NCBI GenBank assembly: GCA_938003575.1
Contig: CALKYG010000422.1
Span: forward strand, 1-19,482
Source: an uncultured Alphaproteobacteria bacterium
GTDB taxonomy: Bacteria; Pseudomonadota; Alphaproteobacteria; Caulobacterales; Parvularculaceae
DNA: 19,482 nt
Direction of reading: 5' to 3'
Shown here one piece after another: positions 8,498 through 15,895 of this stretch; positions within the stretch are counted from its first letter, which is position 1; every line of letters starts with the position of its first letter. The notes under the pieces were generated by a model. It was given only the letters and a program-made list of their open reading frames with translations, had not been told where the DNA came from and made no database searches. The position numbers and the translations under genes are program-made.

Positions 8498-9832
8498 ATG
8501 ACTAATTCCCTTTTTAAAACAATAGCTTTTACGGCAATGTTCACGGCAGGGCTGTGGTCTGCGGCGAACGCCCAGGGCGCCGGAGAGAATCGCAAAGGAC
8601 TGCCGCCCTCCTATCAGGGACCCGCGAGCGCCGTCGCCGCGGTCGTCAACGACACCGTCATTACGACCTACGATGTTCAGCAGCGGATGAGGCTGATGTT
8701 GATGTCGGCTGGCGGAAGGATCACCCCCCAGATGTTGCCACAGCTGCAGCAGCAGGCGGTTCGTGATCTCATCGAAGACCAGCTCAAGATTCAGGAGGCG
8801 AAGAAATTCGACCTCGTTGTCGACGCCGAAGAAATCAATGGAGAGATCCGCCAGATGGCCGCCCAGTCCGGCAACACGCCGGACCAGCTTTTGGCGATCC
8901 TGAAACTGGAGGGGATATCGAAGCAGACGCTCGAGAACGAGATCGCTTCCGGGATCGTCTGGCCGCGCCTCGTTCAGGGCAGATATGGAAAGCGGGCGCG
9001 AGTCACCGATGATGAAATAGAGTCGACGCTTCAGCGAATGCGCGCTGACGCCACGCAGGAGCAGATCCTTGTTTCGGAAATCTGCATTCCCGTGCCGTCG
9101 CCGGAACAGGCGCAGGCTTACTATGAGGGAAGTCTTCAACTCCTCGAACAGATGCGCAAAGGCGTTCCCTTCGCCGTCATCGCCCAGCAATTTTCGGCCT
9201 GCACGACCGCTGCCGCCGGCGGCGACATGGGCTGGGTGCGGCCGGCTGAATTGCCGCCCGAACTCGCTGAGGCCGTTCAGGAGCTGCCGCCAGGCTCCGT
9301 CACCAACCCCATTCCGTCTGAAGGCGCGTTCATGATCCTGGCGGTTCGCGACAAGCGCGAAGCTGTCCGGCAGGGCGAAAAATCCTGGACGTTCGCCTAC
9401 GCCTCGACGCCGGTCTCGATGGGACGCGCCGCCGCCCGGACGGCGCTTGAAAAGCTGTCGACCGCCGAGGCTTGCGCCGGCGGCCGGACATTGCGCCAGG
9501 ACCTCGGCCCCGATGTCGGGGTCGCGATGATCGAAAACGTGACGCTCGGCCAAGTCGATGAACGATTTCGTTCCGCGCTTGAAAGCCTCGACCGCAATGA
9601 ACTCAGCGAGATTATCGAAGCTGACGACGCACTGCATGTTCTCTATGGTTGCGAGGTCGATGAAGGCCTTGGCATTCCTTCCCGGGCGGCGATCGAGGAC
9701 CGCATTTACGGGCGCCAGCTGGAGAGGATCGCGCAGCAATATCTTCGCGACGTCGAGCGCAAGTCGACGGTGGACATCCGGCTCGGCTCGCCGGCGCCGC
9801 GGCGGCTCGAAGACGAAGACACGAACGGATAA
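8498..9832 (+). CDS. surA: SurA-like periplasmic chaperone / peptidyl-prolyl isomerase
   Basis: This periplasmic chaperone escorts unfolded outer-membrane proteins, LptD among them, to the BAM complex. I start it at ATG 8498 (444 residues), because this gives a clean signal peptide (MTNSLFKTIAFTAMFTAG, cleavage near ANAQ); a longer frame to 8402 adds 32 residues unlike any leader. A SurA N-terminal domain covers about 44-150 (AVVNDTVITTYDVQQRM, then DLIEDQLKIQEAKKF). A parvulin domain covers about 188-285, with GGDMGWVRPAELPPELAEAV. A second half (about 295-430) looks like a degenerate repeat or C-terminal helix region. The protein sits between lptD and pdxA as in many proteobacteria. No strong ribosome site precedes the ATG, and GTG 8486 is an alternative. 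Confidence 0.88.
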   Translation: MTNSLFKTIAFTAMFTAGLWSAANAQGAGENRKGLPPSYQGPASAVAAVVNDTVITTYDVQQRMRLMLMSAGGRITPQMLPQLQQQAVRDLIEDQLKIQEAKKFDLVVDAEEINGEIRQMAAQSGNTPDQLLAILKLEGISKQTLENEIASGIVWPRLVQGRYGKRARVTDDEIESTLQRMRADATQEQILVSEICIPVPSPEQAQAYYEGSLQLLEQMRKGVPFAVIAQQFSACTTAAAGGDMGWVRPAELPPELAEAVQELPPGSVTNPIPSEGAFMILAVRDKREAVRQGEKSWTFAYASTPVSMGRAAARTALEKLSTAEACAGGRTLRQDLGPDVGVAMIENVTLGQVDERFRSALESLDRNELSEIIEADDALHVLYGCEVDEGLGIPSRAAIEDRIYGRQLERIAQQYLRDVERKSTVDIRLGSPAPRRLEDEDTNG

Positions 9833-9841
9833 GCCGGTCAA

Positions 9842-10858
9842 ATGTCGAAACAGCCGGGCCCGCCGCTTGCGCTGACCATGGGCGAGCCTGGCGGCGTCGG
9901 CCCGGAGATAACCGCAAATGCGCATCAGTCGCTGAAGAACGGCGGCCCGGTGTTTTTCCTGATCGGCGATCCGGCGTACTTCCGCCGGCGAGGGATCGAC
10001 TTTTGCGAGATCTTCACGCCCGCGGAGGCGGCGGCGACATTTCCGAGGGCGTTGCCGCTGCTCGACGTCGGCGCCGCAGTGACTGCCCGTCCGGGAACGG
10101 CCGATCCTGCAAACGCGGCGGCCGTCATCGCATCGATCGAAAGAGCCGTCTCTTTATCTCTTGCGGGCGAGGCTGCCGGCGTCGTCACGAATCCGATACA
10201 GAAAGCGAGCCTTATCGCTTCAGGATTCAGGTTTCCGGGGCATACGGAGTTCCTGGAGGCGCTGACCCAATCGGCGCCGATGCCCGCGGTCATGACGCGC
10301 GGCGCGGTCATGATGTTGGCCGGACCTTTCCTGAAGACCGTTCCCGTCACGATTCACCAAAGCGTCGTGCAGGCCGCGGGAACGCTTGCACCGGAAATGA
10401 TCGTCCGCAAGGGCGTCATCCTGGCTGAGGCGCTGCAACAGGATTTTTCGATCAATTCGCCGCGAATAGCAGTATCCGGCCTCAATCCGCATGCCGGCGA
10501 AAACGGCGCCATGGGAGATGAGGAATCGCGGGTGATCGCGCCCGCCATTCGCATGCTGCGCGACAAAGGCGTCGACGCTTTCGGGCCTCTTCCCGCCGAC
10601 ACGATGTTTCATGAAGAATCGCGGGCGCGGTATGACGCTGCACTGTGCATGTTGCATGACCAGGCGCTAATACCGGTCAAGACGCTGGCCTTCCATGAAG
10701 CTGTCAACGTCACGCTTGGTCTGCCAATTGTCCGGACATCGCCGGACCACGGCACGGCGCTTGACATCGCCGGCAGAGGCGAGGCGCGCGCCGACAGTCT
10801 TATCGCCGCGTTGAGACTCGCTCAAGACATATCCAACGCCCGCCGATCGCGCCGATGA
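9842..10858 (+). CDS. pdxA: 4-hydroxythreonine-4-phosphate dehydrogenase
   Basis: PdxA is an NAD-dependent enzyme that oxidises 4-phosphohydroxy-L-threonine in the DXP-dependent pathway to pyridoxal phosphate. The protein has 338 residues, the usual length. It opens with ALTMGEPGGVGPEI, followed by VVTNPIQKASL and GFRFPGHTEFL. The metal ligands H172 (IHQSV), H217 (NPHAGENG) and H272 (LHDQALIP) are spaced as in E. coli PdxA (H166, H211, H266). PDHGTALDIAG (301-311) ends the core. It begins 9 bp after the surA stop and its TGA overlaps the rsmA ATG (ATGA, 10855-10858), indicating co-transcription and coupling. Confidence 0.96.
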   Translation: MSKQPGPPLALTMGEPGGVGPEITANAHQSLKNGGPVFFLIGDPAYFRRRGIDFCEIFTPAEAAATFPRALPLLDVGAAVTARPGTADPANAAAVIASIERAVSLSLAGEAAGVVTNPIQKASLIASGFRFPGHTEFLEALTQSAPMPAVMTRGAVMMLAGPFLKTVPVTIHQSVVQAAGTLAPEMIVRKGVILAEALQQDFSINSPRIAVSGLNPHAGENGAMGDEESRVIAPAIRMLRDKGVDAFGPLPADTMFHEESRARYDAALCMLHDQALIPVKTLAFHEAVNVTLGLPIVRTSPDHGTALDIAGRGEARADSLIAALRLAQDISNARRSRR

Positions 10859-11706
10859 GCGCAAATCTTCCGCCGCTGCGCGACGTTATCGCCCGTTACG
10901 ACCTCGGCGCGAAAAAAGCGCTCGGTCAGCATTTCCTTCTCGATTTAAACATCACGCGCAAGATCGCACGGCTTGCAGAGATATCAGGGACCGATCTCGT
11001 TCTCGAGATCGGTCCGGGACCCGGCGGGTTGACGCGCGCGCTCCTCGAAGCCGGCGCCGAAGTCATCGCGATCGAGCGCGACGCACGCTGCATTTCAGCG
11101 CTCGAAGAGGTTGCGGCCGCTTACCCGGGCATGCTGCGCCTGATAGAAGATGATGCGCTGCGGGTCGATGACCGCACGCTTTCCCGCGGGCGCTGCGTGA
11201 AAATTGTCGCCAATCTCCCTTACAATATTTCGACCGAATTGCTTATCAAATGGCTGCGCGCCAATCACGGTTCGGCGCCGGCGTTATGGTCGGCGATGGC
11301 GCTTATGTTTCAGAAGGAAGTCGCCGACCGCATACTTGCTGCGCCGGGATCGAAGACCTTCGGCCGGCTCTCCGTGATCGCGCAGGCGGCGAGCAGTCCG
11401 AGCCGCGGGTTCGATCTTCCGGCGCGCGCCTTCACGCCGCCGCCAAAAGTCGATTCGACCGTCGTCCTGTTCCGGCCCGCCGCCGAGGGCCTTATCGACA
11501 TCAAGGCGCTCGAAGCAGTGTCCCAGTCGGCCTTCGGACAAAGGCGGAAAATGCTGCGATCGTCGTTGAGGCCTCTCTTCGGAGACCGGCTTGCGGAGGC
11601 GCTGACGGGCATTGGCGTAATGGAGACTGCGCGCGCCGAGGAACTGAGCGTCGATGATTTCAAGCGCCTCGCCGCCGCCTACAGCAAGTTGAAATCGCCG
11701 CGCTGA
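10855..11706 (+). CDS. rsmA: 16S rRNA (adenine1518/1519-N6)-dimethyltransferase RsmA
   Basis: RsmA (KsgA) uses S-adenosylmethionine to dimethylate the two adjacent adenines near the 3' end of 16S rRNA, a late step of small-subunit assembly. The 283-residue protein has the expected length. It shows KKALGQHFLLD at the N-terminus, the SAM-binding LEIGPGPGGLT (50-60), the acidic AIERD after strand 2, and the catalytic NLPYNIS (120-126). The C-terminal helical domain carries FGQRRKMLRSSLRPL. It starts in an ATGA overlap with pdxA. Its last 28 bases overlap, tail to tail, the acyl-CoA synthetase gene on the other strand. Confidence 0.96.
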   Translation: MSANLPPLRDVIARYDLGAKKALGQHFLLDLNITRKIARLAEISGTDLVLEIGPGPGGLTRALLEAGAEVIAIERDARCISALEEVAAAYPGMLRLIEDDALRVDDRTLSRGRCVKIVANLPYNISTELLIKWLRANHGSAPALWSAMALMFQKEVADRILAAPGSKTFGRLSVIAQAASSPSRGFDLPARAFTPPPKVDSTVVLFRPAAEGLIDIKALEAVSQSAFGQRRKMLRSSLRPLFGDRLAEALTGIGVMETARAEELSVDDFKRLAAAYSKLKSPR

Positions 11707-13289
11707 AACGCTTCCGCCAGCCTGAACTTCTGGACCTTTCCGGAACCCGTCAGCGGCCACTCGTCGACATAAATCCAGTATTGCGGCGTCTTTTGCGGCG
11801 ACAATCTCTCACGAATGAAAGCCTTAAGCTCCACCGCGCCTGGCCGCGCACCGCCGCAAGGACGCATGAAACAGGCGATCTGTTCGCCCCATTTCTCATC
11901 CGGCACGCCGACCACCGCGACCTCGGCGATCGCGTCATGCTCCAACATGGCGTTTTCGATCTCGGCCGGGAAAAGATTCTCGCCGCCGCGAATGATCATC
12001 TCCTTCACGCGGCCGGTTATCCTGAGGTAGCCGCGACCGTCCATTGTCCCAAGATCGCCGGTGTGCAGCCAGCCGTCGGCGTCAATCGTCTTGGCGGTTG
12101 CGCCGGGATCATCGTTGTAGCCGTGCATCACATGATAGCCGCGGGTGCAGATTTCCCCTTGCGCTCCGACCGGCATGACGGTGTTTGAACGGGGATCCCG
12201 GATTGAAACTTCGACATGGGGAAGAGGCTGTCCCACCGTCTCCGTCAGATCTTCAAAGGAATCGTCATGCCACGCCTGAGTGATCAGCGGGGATGATTCA
12301 GTCTGTCCGTAGACGATCTGGATCGAGGCGCCGAAAACGTCTTTCGCCTTGCGGCAAAGTTCGGGAGCGACCATGGCGCCGCCGGACATGATCCGGCGAA
12401 CAGACGACATGTCGCGCCCCGATCGCTCCACTTCGCCGATCAGCGCGACGAGCATTGTCGGGACGCCGAGGCAGAATTTCGTCCTCTCGCGCTCCATCAC
12501 GCGGACGATCATTTCCGGATCGAACATCGGCGCGAGAAAGAACCCGGCGCCGATCGCAAGTCCGCCGAGCGTCAGGATTGCGCAGCCGGTCGTATGGAAC
12601 ATCGGCATGTGATGAACGAAGACGTCGCCCGGCTCGACGCCCGCGCGGCGCATCCCGTCCAGGCCGTTCTGGATAAGTCCGCGATGATGAAGCAGCGCGC
12701 CTTTCGGAAATCCCGTGGTTCCTGACGTGTATTGAATCTGCGCGACATCTTGAGGTTCGACCGACGGGAGCGGGCCGCAGTTCTCGCCGTCGAAAAGCGC
12801 ATCATGGTCCGTCAGCAGGATTTTGCGCCTTATCGCGCTGTTGCCGGCCGACGCTTCTTCGGCGATGTCGCGCATCGGATTGCCGCGAAACGAGTCAACG
12901 AGATAGATCGCCTCGCAGCGCGACTGCTCCAGCACGAATCTGAGCTCCCGCGGCTGGTAGGCGGGATTGACCGTCACCAGCGTCACGCCGGCCATGCCGC
13001 AGGCAAGCTCCATCAACACCCATTCCGGAATGTTGTTGGCGTAAACGGCGACGCGTGAGCCCGGCTGATGCCGGCTCGCCAGCGCCCTCGCCAGCCGTTC
13101 GCTGTCGTGAAGAAGATCGCCGTAGGACCAACTGCGCGCAACGTCGCCGGAGTAGGTCAACTCGCGCATCGCCGGACGGTCAGGCGCCGCTTCCACGCTC
13201 GATTTCAGCATCCCGCCGATCGTCATCGGGCGCATCTCGCCGTCGCTGACAGCGGGGAAATGGCTTGCACTGAGGTTGACCTTGTACAT
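11679..13289 (-). CDS. AMP-binding acyl-CoA synthetase (fatty-acid-CoA ligase family)
   Basis: This adenylate-forming enzyme should activate a carboxylic acid with ATP and join it to coenzyme A. The 536-residue protein has all core motifs: P-loop YTSGTTGFPKG (187-197), YGQTES (327-332), GWLHTGD (406-412), the hinge region GRVKEMIIRGGENLFP, and the catalytic lysine in GSGKVQKF (K518). It resembles medium/long-chain fatty-acyl-CoA ligases, but the substrate cannot be read from sequence. The ATG follows a G-rich site (GGGGGCGGG). It is the last gene of the minus-strand unit, 24 bp after a hotdog thioesterase gene, a pairing seen in acyl-CoA pathways. Its C-terminus is encoded opposite the end of rsmA. 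Confidence 0.9.
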   Translation of the reverse strand: MYKVNLSASHFPAVSDGEMRPMTIGGMLKSSVEAAPDRPAMRELTYSGDVARSWSYGDLLHDSERLARALASRHQPGSRVAVYANNIPEWVLMELACGMAGVTLVTVNPAYQPRELRFVLEQSRCEAIYLVDSFRGNPMRDIAEEASAGNSAIRRKILLTDHDALFDGENCGPLPSVEPQDVAQIQYTSGTTGFPKGALLHHRGLIQNGLDGMRRAGVEPGDVFVHHMPMFHTTGCAILTLGGLAIGAGFFLAPMFDPEMIVRVMERERTKFCLGVPTMLVALIGEVERSGRDMSSVRRIMSGGAMVAPELCRKAKDVFGASIQIVYGQTESSPLITQAWHDDSFEDLTETVGQPLPHVEVSIRDPRSNTVMPVGAQGEICTRGYHVMHGYNDDPGATAKTIDADGWLHTGDLGTMDGRGYLRITGRVKEMIIRGGENLFPAEIENAMLEHDAIAEVAVVGVPDEKWGEQIACFMRPCGGARPGAVELKAFIRERLSPQKTPQYWIYVDEWPLTGSGKVQKFRLAEAFQRGDFNLL

Positions 13290-13313
13290 CCCGCCCCCTT
13301 CACCAGGCGATTG

Positions 13314-13730
13314 TTACGCCCGCATCGGCATAATCATCTGCGTCTGCGTGACGATGGCGGCGACTTTGCCGTCCTCGCGGCGGATCTCGGTTTTCCAGAC
13401 CTGCAGCGATCGCCCGATGTGGACCGGCTCCGTCACGGCGATCGCTTTTTGACCCACAGGTATCGGGCGAAGAAAATTCGTCTTGCTCTCGACCGTCGTC
13501 GTCATCATGCCTTCCGGCATATTGAGGAACGCGCCGCACCCGCCCATATTATCGGCGAAAGCCATCATCGCCCCGCCGTGCATCGTCGCCGGGATGGTGC
13601 AATGTTCCGGCGTCACGAGGAGTTCAGCCTCGAGGCGCTCTTTTGTCACATTTGTCATCCTGACGCCGATCATGCGGGCGAAAGGCGCGTTCGACTCATT
13701 AAAGGCGTCGGCGAGATTTCGTTCCGTCAT
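13314..13730 (-). CDS. PaaI-type hotdog-fold acyl-CoA thioesterase
   Basis: This is a 138-residue single-domain hotdog protein of the PaaI / DUF4442-like thioesterase group, expected to hydrolyse acyl- or aryl-CoA. The family segment TMHGGAMMAFADNMGG (49-64) contains the HGG turn and D60, a likely catalytic acid. TVESKTNFLRPIPVGQ (79-94) is the usual second landmark. The start ATG overlaps the stop of the upstream cupin gene (ATGA, 13727-13730), so the two are probably coupled. Together with the adjacent ligase it could edit or release CoA esters. That pairing is inferred from position. Confidence 0.85.
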   Translation of the reverse strand: MTERNLADAFNESNAPFARMIGVRMTNVTKERLEAELLVTPEHCTIPATMHGGAMMAFADNMGGCGAFLNMPEGMMTTTVESKTNFLRPIPVGQKAIAVTEPVHIGRSLQVWKTEIRREDGKVAAIVTQTQMIMPMRA

Positions 13731-14272
13731 GGCTTTTTACCGTCAGCATTTATCAGCACGGCGACAAGGAGCGCGGTTTCGGCGCTTCGATTGACCCAGG
13801 CGTGGTTGGTCGCCCGCTGTATGATGACGTCTCCCGGCTTCAACGCCCGCGCTTCTCCCTCGTCGAGCAACAAGTCGACGCTTCCCTTGACCACTATGAT
13901 GACGTCGAGCGTTCCGGTCCGGTGCATCATGGGATGGCGAGCGGTGTCGACACGCGCGTGAGCGGCTCCGCATGCGGAAAATGCGATCGCCGCCCTCTCC
14001 TCGCGCTCTTCGCCAGACGCGCTATCGTCCTCAGGCGGAACGGTGAACCAGCGCACCTTGACCGCGCCCGACGCGGGCTCCAGCGCCACGTCCTCGCTCG
14101 CGAGCCTGTCTTCGCCGGCAAGCAGCGATGCGTCCAGAGCCGCACTCCAGATCTCGGCAAGGCCTCCTTCCCCAATTGCAAGGAGGCGCGCCTCGCGGCC
14201 GTCGATCAGAATCGACGAGCGTCCATCCGCATCGTTCGCTGTGACGATCCGCCTTAAGCTGTCCCAGATCAC
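13727..14272 (-). CDS. Cupin-domain protein
   Basis: A 181-residue protein with a single C-terminal cupin barrel. The region MMHRTGTLDVIIVVKGSVDL (about 114-133) matches cupin motif 1, and LKPGDVIIQRATNHAWVNRS (about 143-162) matches motif 2, with H116 and H157 as probable metal or ligand histidines. The N-terminal half (IVTANDADGRSSILIDG) is typical of a cupin subgroup found beside catabolic genes. Function is unknown; a regulatory or small-molecule-binding role is as likely as catalysis. The start is GTG, inside a GTGA overlap (14269-14272) with the lipoprotein gene stop. The stop overlaps the thioesterase start. Confidence 0.8.
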   Translation of the reverse strand: MIWDSLRRIVTANDADGRSSILIDGREARLLAIGEGGLAEIWSAALDASLLAGEDRLASEDVALEPASGAVKVRWFTVPPEDDSASGEEREERAAIAFSACGAAHARVDTARHPMMHRTGTLDVIIVVKGSVDLLLDEGEARALKPGDVIIQRATNHAWVNRSAETALLVAVLINADGKKP

Positions 14273-14784
14273 TGCGCCGCGCCCGGCGATGCAATCCGCG
14301 CCCTTATCGTTTCGATGACGGAGCGCGCGTCATAGATTTCGGACCCCGAATCATCCGCCGGCTTTTCGCCGGATCCGAACAGGGCCTCGATCCGGGCGGT
14401 GTAAAATCTCTTGGCGCCGACCGTTCCAAGATCGCCGCCGACGCCCACTGAAACGCCTGATCGCCGTCCGTAGGAACCGGTGCCGACGCCTGCGCCGATC
14501 CCGACGCCGCCCCTTTCCTGTTCGTCGAGCGCGCGCCCGACGATCCGGAACCAGTCATAACCATTTTCGACGGCGAGTTCGGCCGCGCGCAATAGCGCAT
14601 AATCCTCGACGACTTCCGGCGGGGTCGCCCCGTCCCCGGCGAAAGTGATGCGGTAGCGATCCTGTTCAATCCGCGTTTCAGAATAGCCGTAGCCTTTGGC
14701 ATCGGCAGGCGCATACGCCGTGCCGACAGCGGTGGCGCAGGCAGCAAGTGCGGCAATTGACAACACGGCAAGCGCCCGGCGCAT
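14269..14784 (-). CDS. CC0125/CC1285-family lipoprotein
   Basis: This is a predicted lipoprotein of 171 residues. I place the start at ATG 14782-14784, because GGGAG lies seven bases upstream and a lipoprotein signal follows at once: MRRALAVLSIAALAAC, with lipobox LAAC and the modified cysteine at C16. A longer frame to 14823 adds 13 residues without such support. The mature part has the family segment YRITFAGDG (44-52), then DYALLRAAELAVENGYDWF (61-79), a Gly-rich stretch (about 90-120), and a final YTARIEALFG segment. The family was named from Caulobacter and has no established function. It heads a four-gene unit with overlapping starts and stops. Confidence 0.82.
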   Translation of the reverse strand: MRRALAVLSIAALAACATAVGTAYAPADAKGYGYSETRIEQDRYRITFAGDGATPPEVVEDYALLRAAELAVENGYDWFRIVGRALDEQERGGVGIGAGVGTGSYGRRSGVSVGVGGDLGTVGAKRFYTARIEALFGSGEKPADDSGSEIYDARSVIETIRARIASPGAAQ

Positions 14785-14892
14785 GGAGAAACTCCCTTGA
14801 TCGTCCTGGTTGCAGACTATCATTGCCTATCCCGGCTGCAAGGTTCAAACGCCGCCTCTCGCAGGCGCCGGATAGCGATTGGACAGCGCCCG

Positions 14893-15489
14893 TCAGTTGA
14901 AGAACCGGGTCACTACCTCCGGCCGCATCAAGATCGTCAGCGCAGCGCCCGCGACCGCGCCGCCAAGGTGCCCCTCATGGGCGATGATGCGGTTCGACCG
15001 CTCCATCATCTGCGCCGATATCGCCATGAACGCGACTCCGTAAACGATGGCCGGGATCGGGATCGGTATTAACATGATGTACAGCGGCTCAAACGGATGG
15101 AAGCAGCAAAAAGAGAGGACGACGCCGGACACCGCATCGGACGCGCCGACCGAGGCGTAGCCGGGATTGTCGCGGTTCACTCTCAGCGATACGAATCCGC
15201 TTGCAGCGATCGCCCCGAAATAGACGACCAGAAATCCTAACTTGCCGAGGATGCGCTCAACCTCCGGGCCGAAGAAGAAGAGCGTCAGCATGTTGAACGC
15301 GAGGTGAACCATGCCGCCGTGCAGGAAACTCGATGTGAAAATCCTGTAGTGCTGCTTGAGGTCCCTGACGGCGCGAACCTGAAATGCAAACTGATTGATG
15401 AATGCGCGATCTATGAAAAACGCATAACAGCTGATAATCACGTTGACGCCGATCAGCGCAAACGTCGCCGGAGAGGTTTCAATTCCCAC
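14893..15489 (-). CDS. Rhomboid-family intramembrane protein
   Basis: The 198-residue protein has about six membrane segments and the rhomboid (S54) signature. HGGMVHLAFNM (57-67) carries the conserved histidines and asparagine of TM2. GASD (115-118) holds the presumed nucleophile S117 in TM4, and HEGHLGG (171-177) holds the presumed partner H174 in TM6. The glycine after the serine in the usual GxSG is aspartate here. The dyad is present, so it may still be an active protease, but the substitution leaves this open. Start is GTG with AGAGG upstream (GAGAGGCGGACAAGTG). It follows the BolA-family gene by 23 bp on the same strand, so they are probably co-transcribed. Confidence 0.88.
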   Translation of the reverse strand: MGIETSPATFALIGVNVIISCYAFFIDRAFINQFAFQVRAVRDLKQHYRIFTSSFLHGGMVHLAFNMLTLFFFGPEVERILGKLGFLVVYFGAIAASGFVSLRVNRDNPGYASVGASDAVSGVVLSFCCFHPFEPLYIMLIPIPIPAIVYGVAFMAISAQMMERSNRIIAHEGHLGGAVAGAALTILMRPEVVTRFFN

Positions 15490-15512
15490 TTGTCCGCCTC
15501 TCTGTGCGCCGG

Positions 15513-15797
15513 TCAGTCCGTTGACGCGCGATATTCGTCGGGCGTCAGCGTCCGCATGGCGAGCGCGTGAATTTGTTCCTTCAGCGCGTCGCGAAGGATC
15601 TCATTCACCCGGCGCTGCCGGTCTATGCGCGAAAGCCCCTCGAAATTTCTGGACACGACCAGGAGCCGGAAATGAGACTCTCCCCCAGCCCTCGCCCCGG
15701 CATGCCCCGCGTGCAGGTGGGATTCGTCCTTGACCTCAAGGATTTCAGGCGCGAGGGCCTCGGTGAGCCGTTGTTCGATCAGGTCTGCGATTTTCAT
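15513..15797 (-). CDS. BolA-family protein
   Basis: A 94-residue BolA/IbaG-type protein. Family members pair with monothiol glutaredoxins in iron-sulfur cluster handling, and E. coli BolA also influences cell shape genes. The sequence shows the conserved DESHLHAGH (24-32), SHFRLLVVSRNFEGLSRIDR (41-60) and the C-terminal HALAMRTLTPDEY. The invariant-type histidine sits in IHALAMRTL. It is divergent from the J-domain gene, with 98 bp between the starts, and followed by the rhomboid gene. I leave the symbol blank because alphaproteobacteria carry several BolA paralogues. Confidence 0.9.
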   Translation of the reverse strand: MKIADLIEQRLTEALAPEILEVKDESHLHAGHAGARAGGESHFRLLVVSRNFEGLSRIDRQRRVNEILRDALKEQIHALAMRTLTPDEYRASTD

Positions 15798-15860
15798 GGA
15801 TTTCAGTCAGCCGTTCACATTTATTTGCGGGGGTCGCCCGCCGGGACCGCCGTGTCAAGA

Positions 15861-15889
15861 TTGTATCAACCGGGAGCGCACACCATAAT
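15861..15889 (+). promoter_or_regulatory. Possible promoter giving a leaderless J-domain mRNA
   Basis: TTGTAT (15861-15866) and CATAAT (15884-15889) are separated by 17 bases, the optimal spacing for a housekeeping sigma factor; the -10 matches five of six consensus bases but the -35 only three. The ATG of the next gene is at 15896, so transcription would begin at or next to it. No Shine-Dalgarno sequence lies in the intervening bases, which fits a leaderless message. Confidence 0.4.
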
Positions 15890-15895
15890 CGCCCC

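Noticed and set aside
8489..9925. A 478-codon open frame on the minus strand
   Set aside because: It lies entirely opposite surA and the start of pdxA, has low-complexity Arg/Ala-rich composition and no recognisable domain; it is a shadow frame in GC-rich DNA.
14853..14867. CGCCT / AGGCG hairpin after the rhomboid gene as a terminator
   Set aside because: A 5 bp stem with no clear U-tract on the minus-strand transcript; too weak to call.
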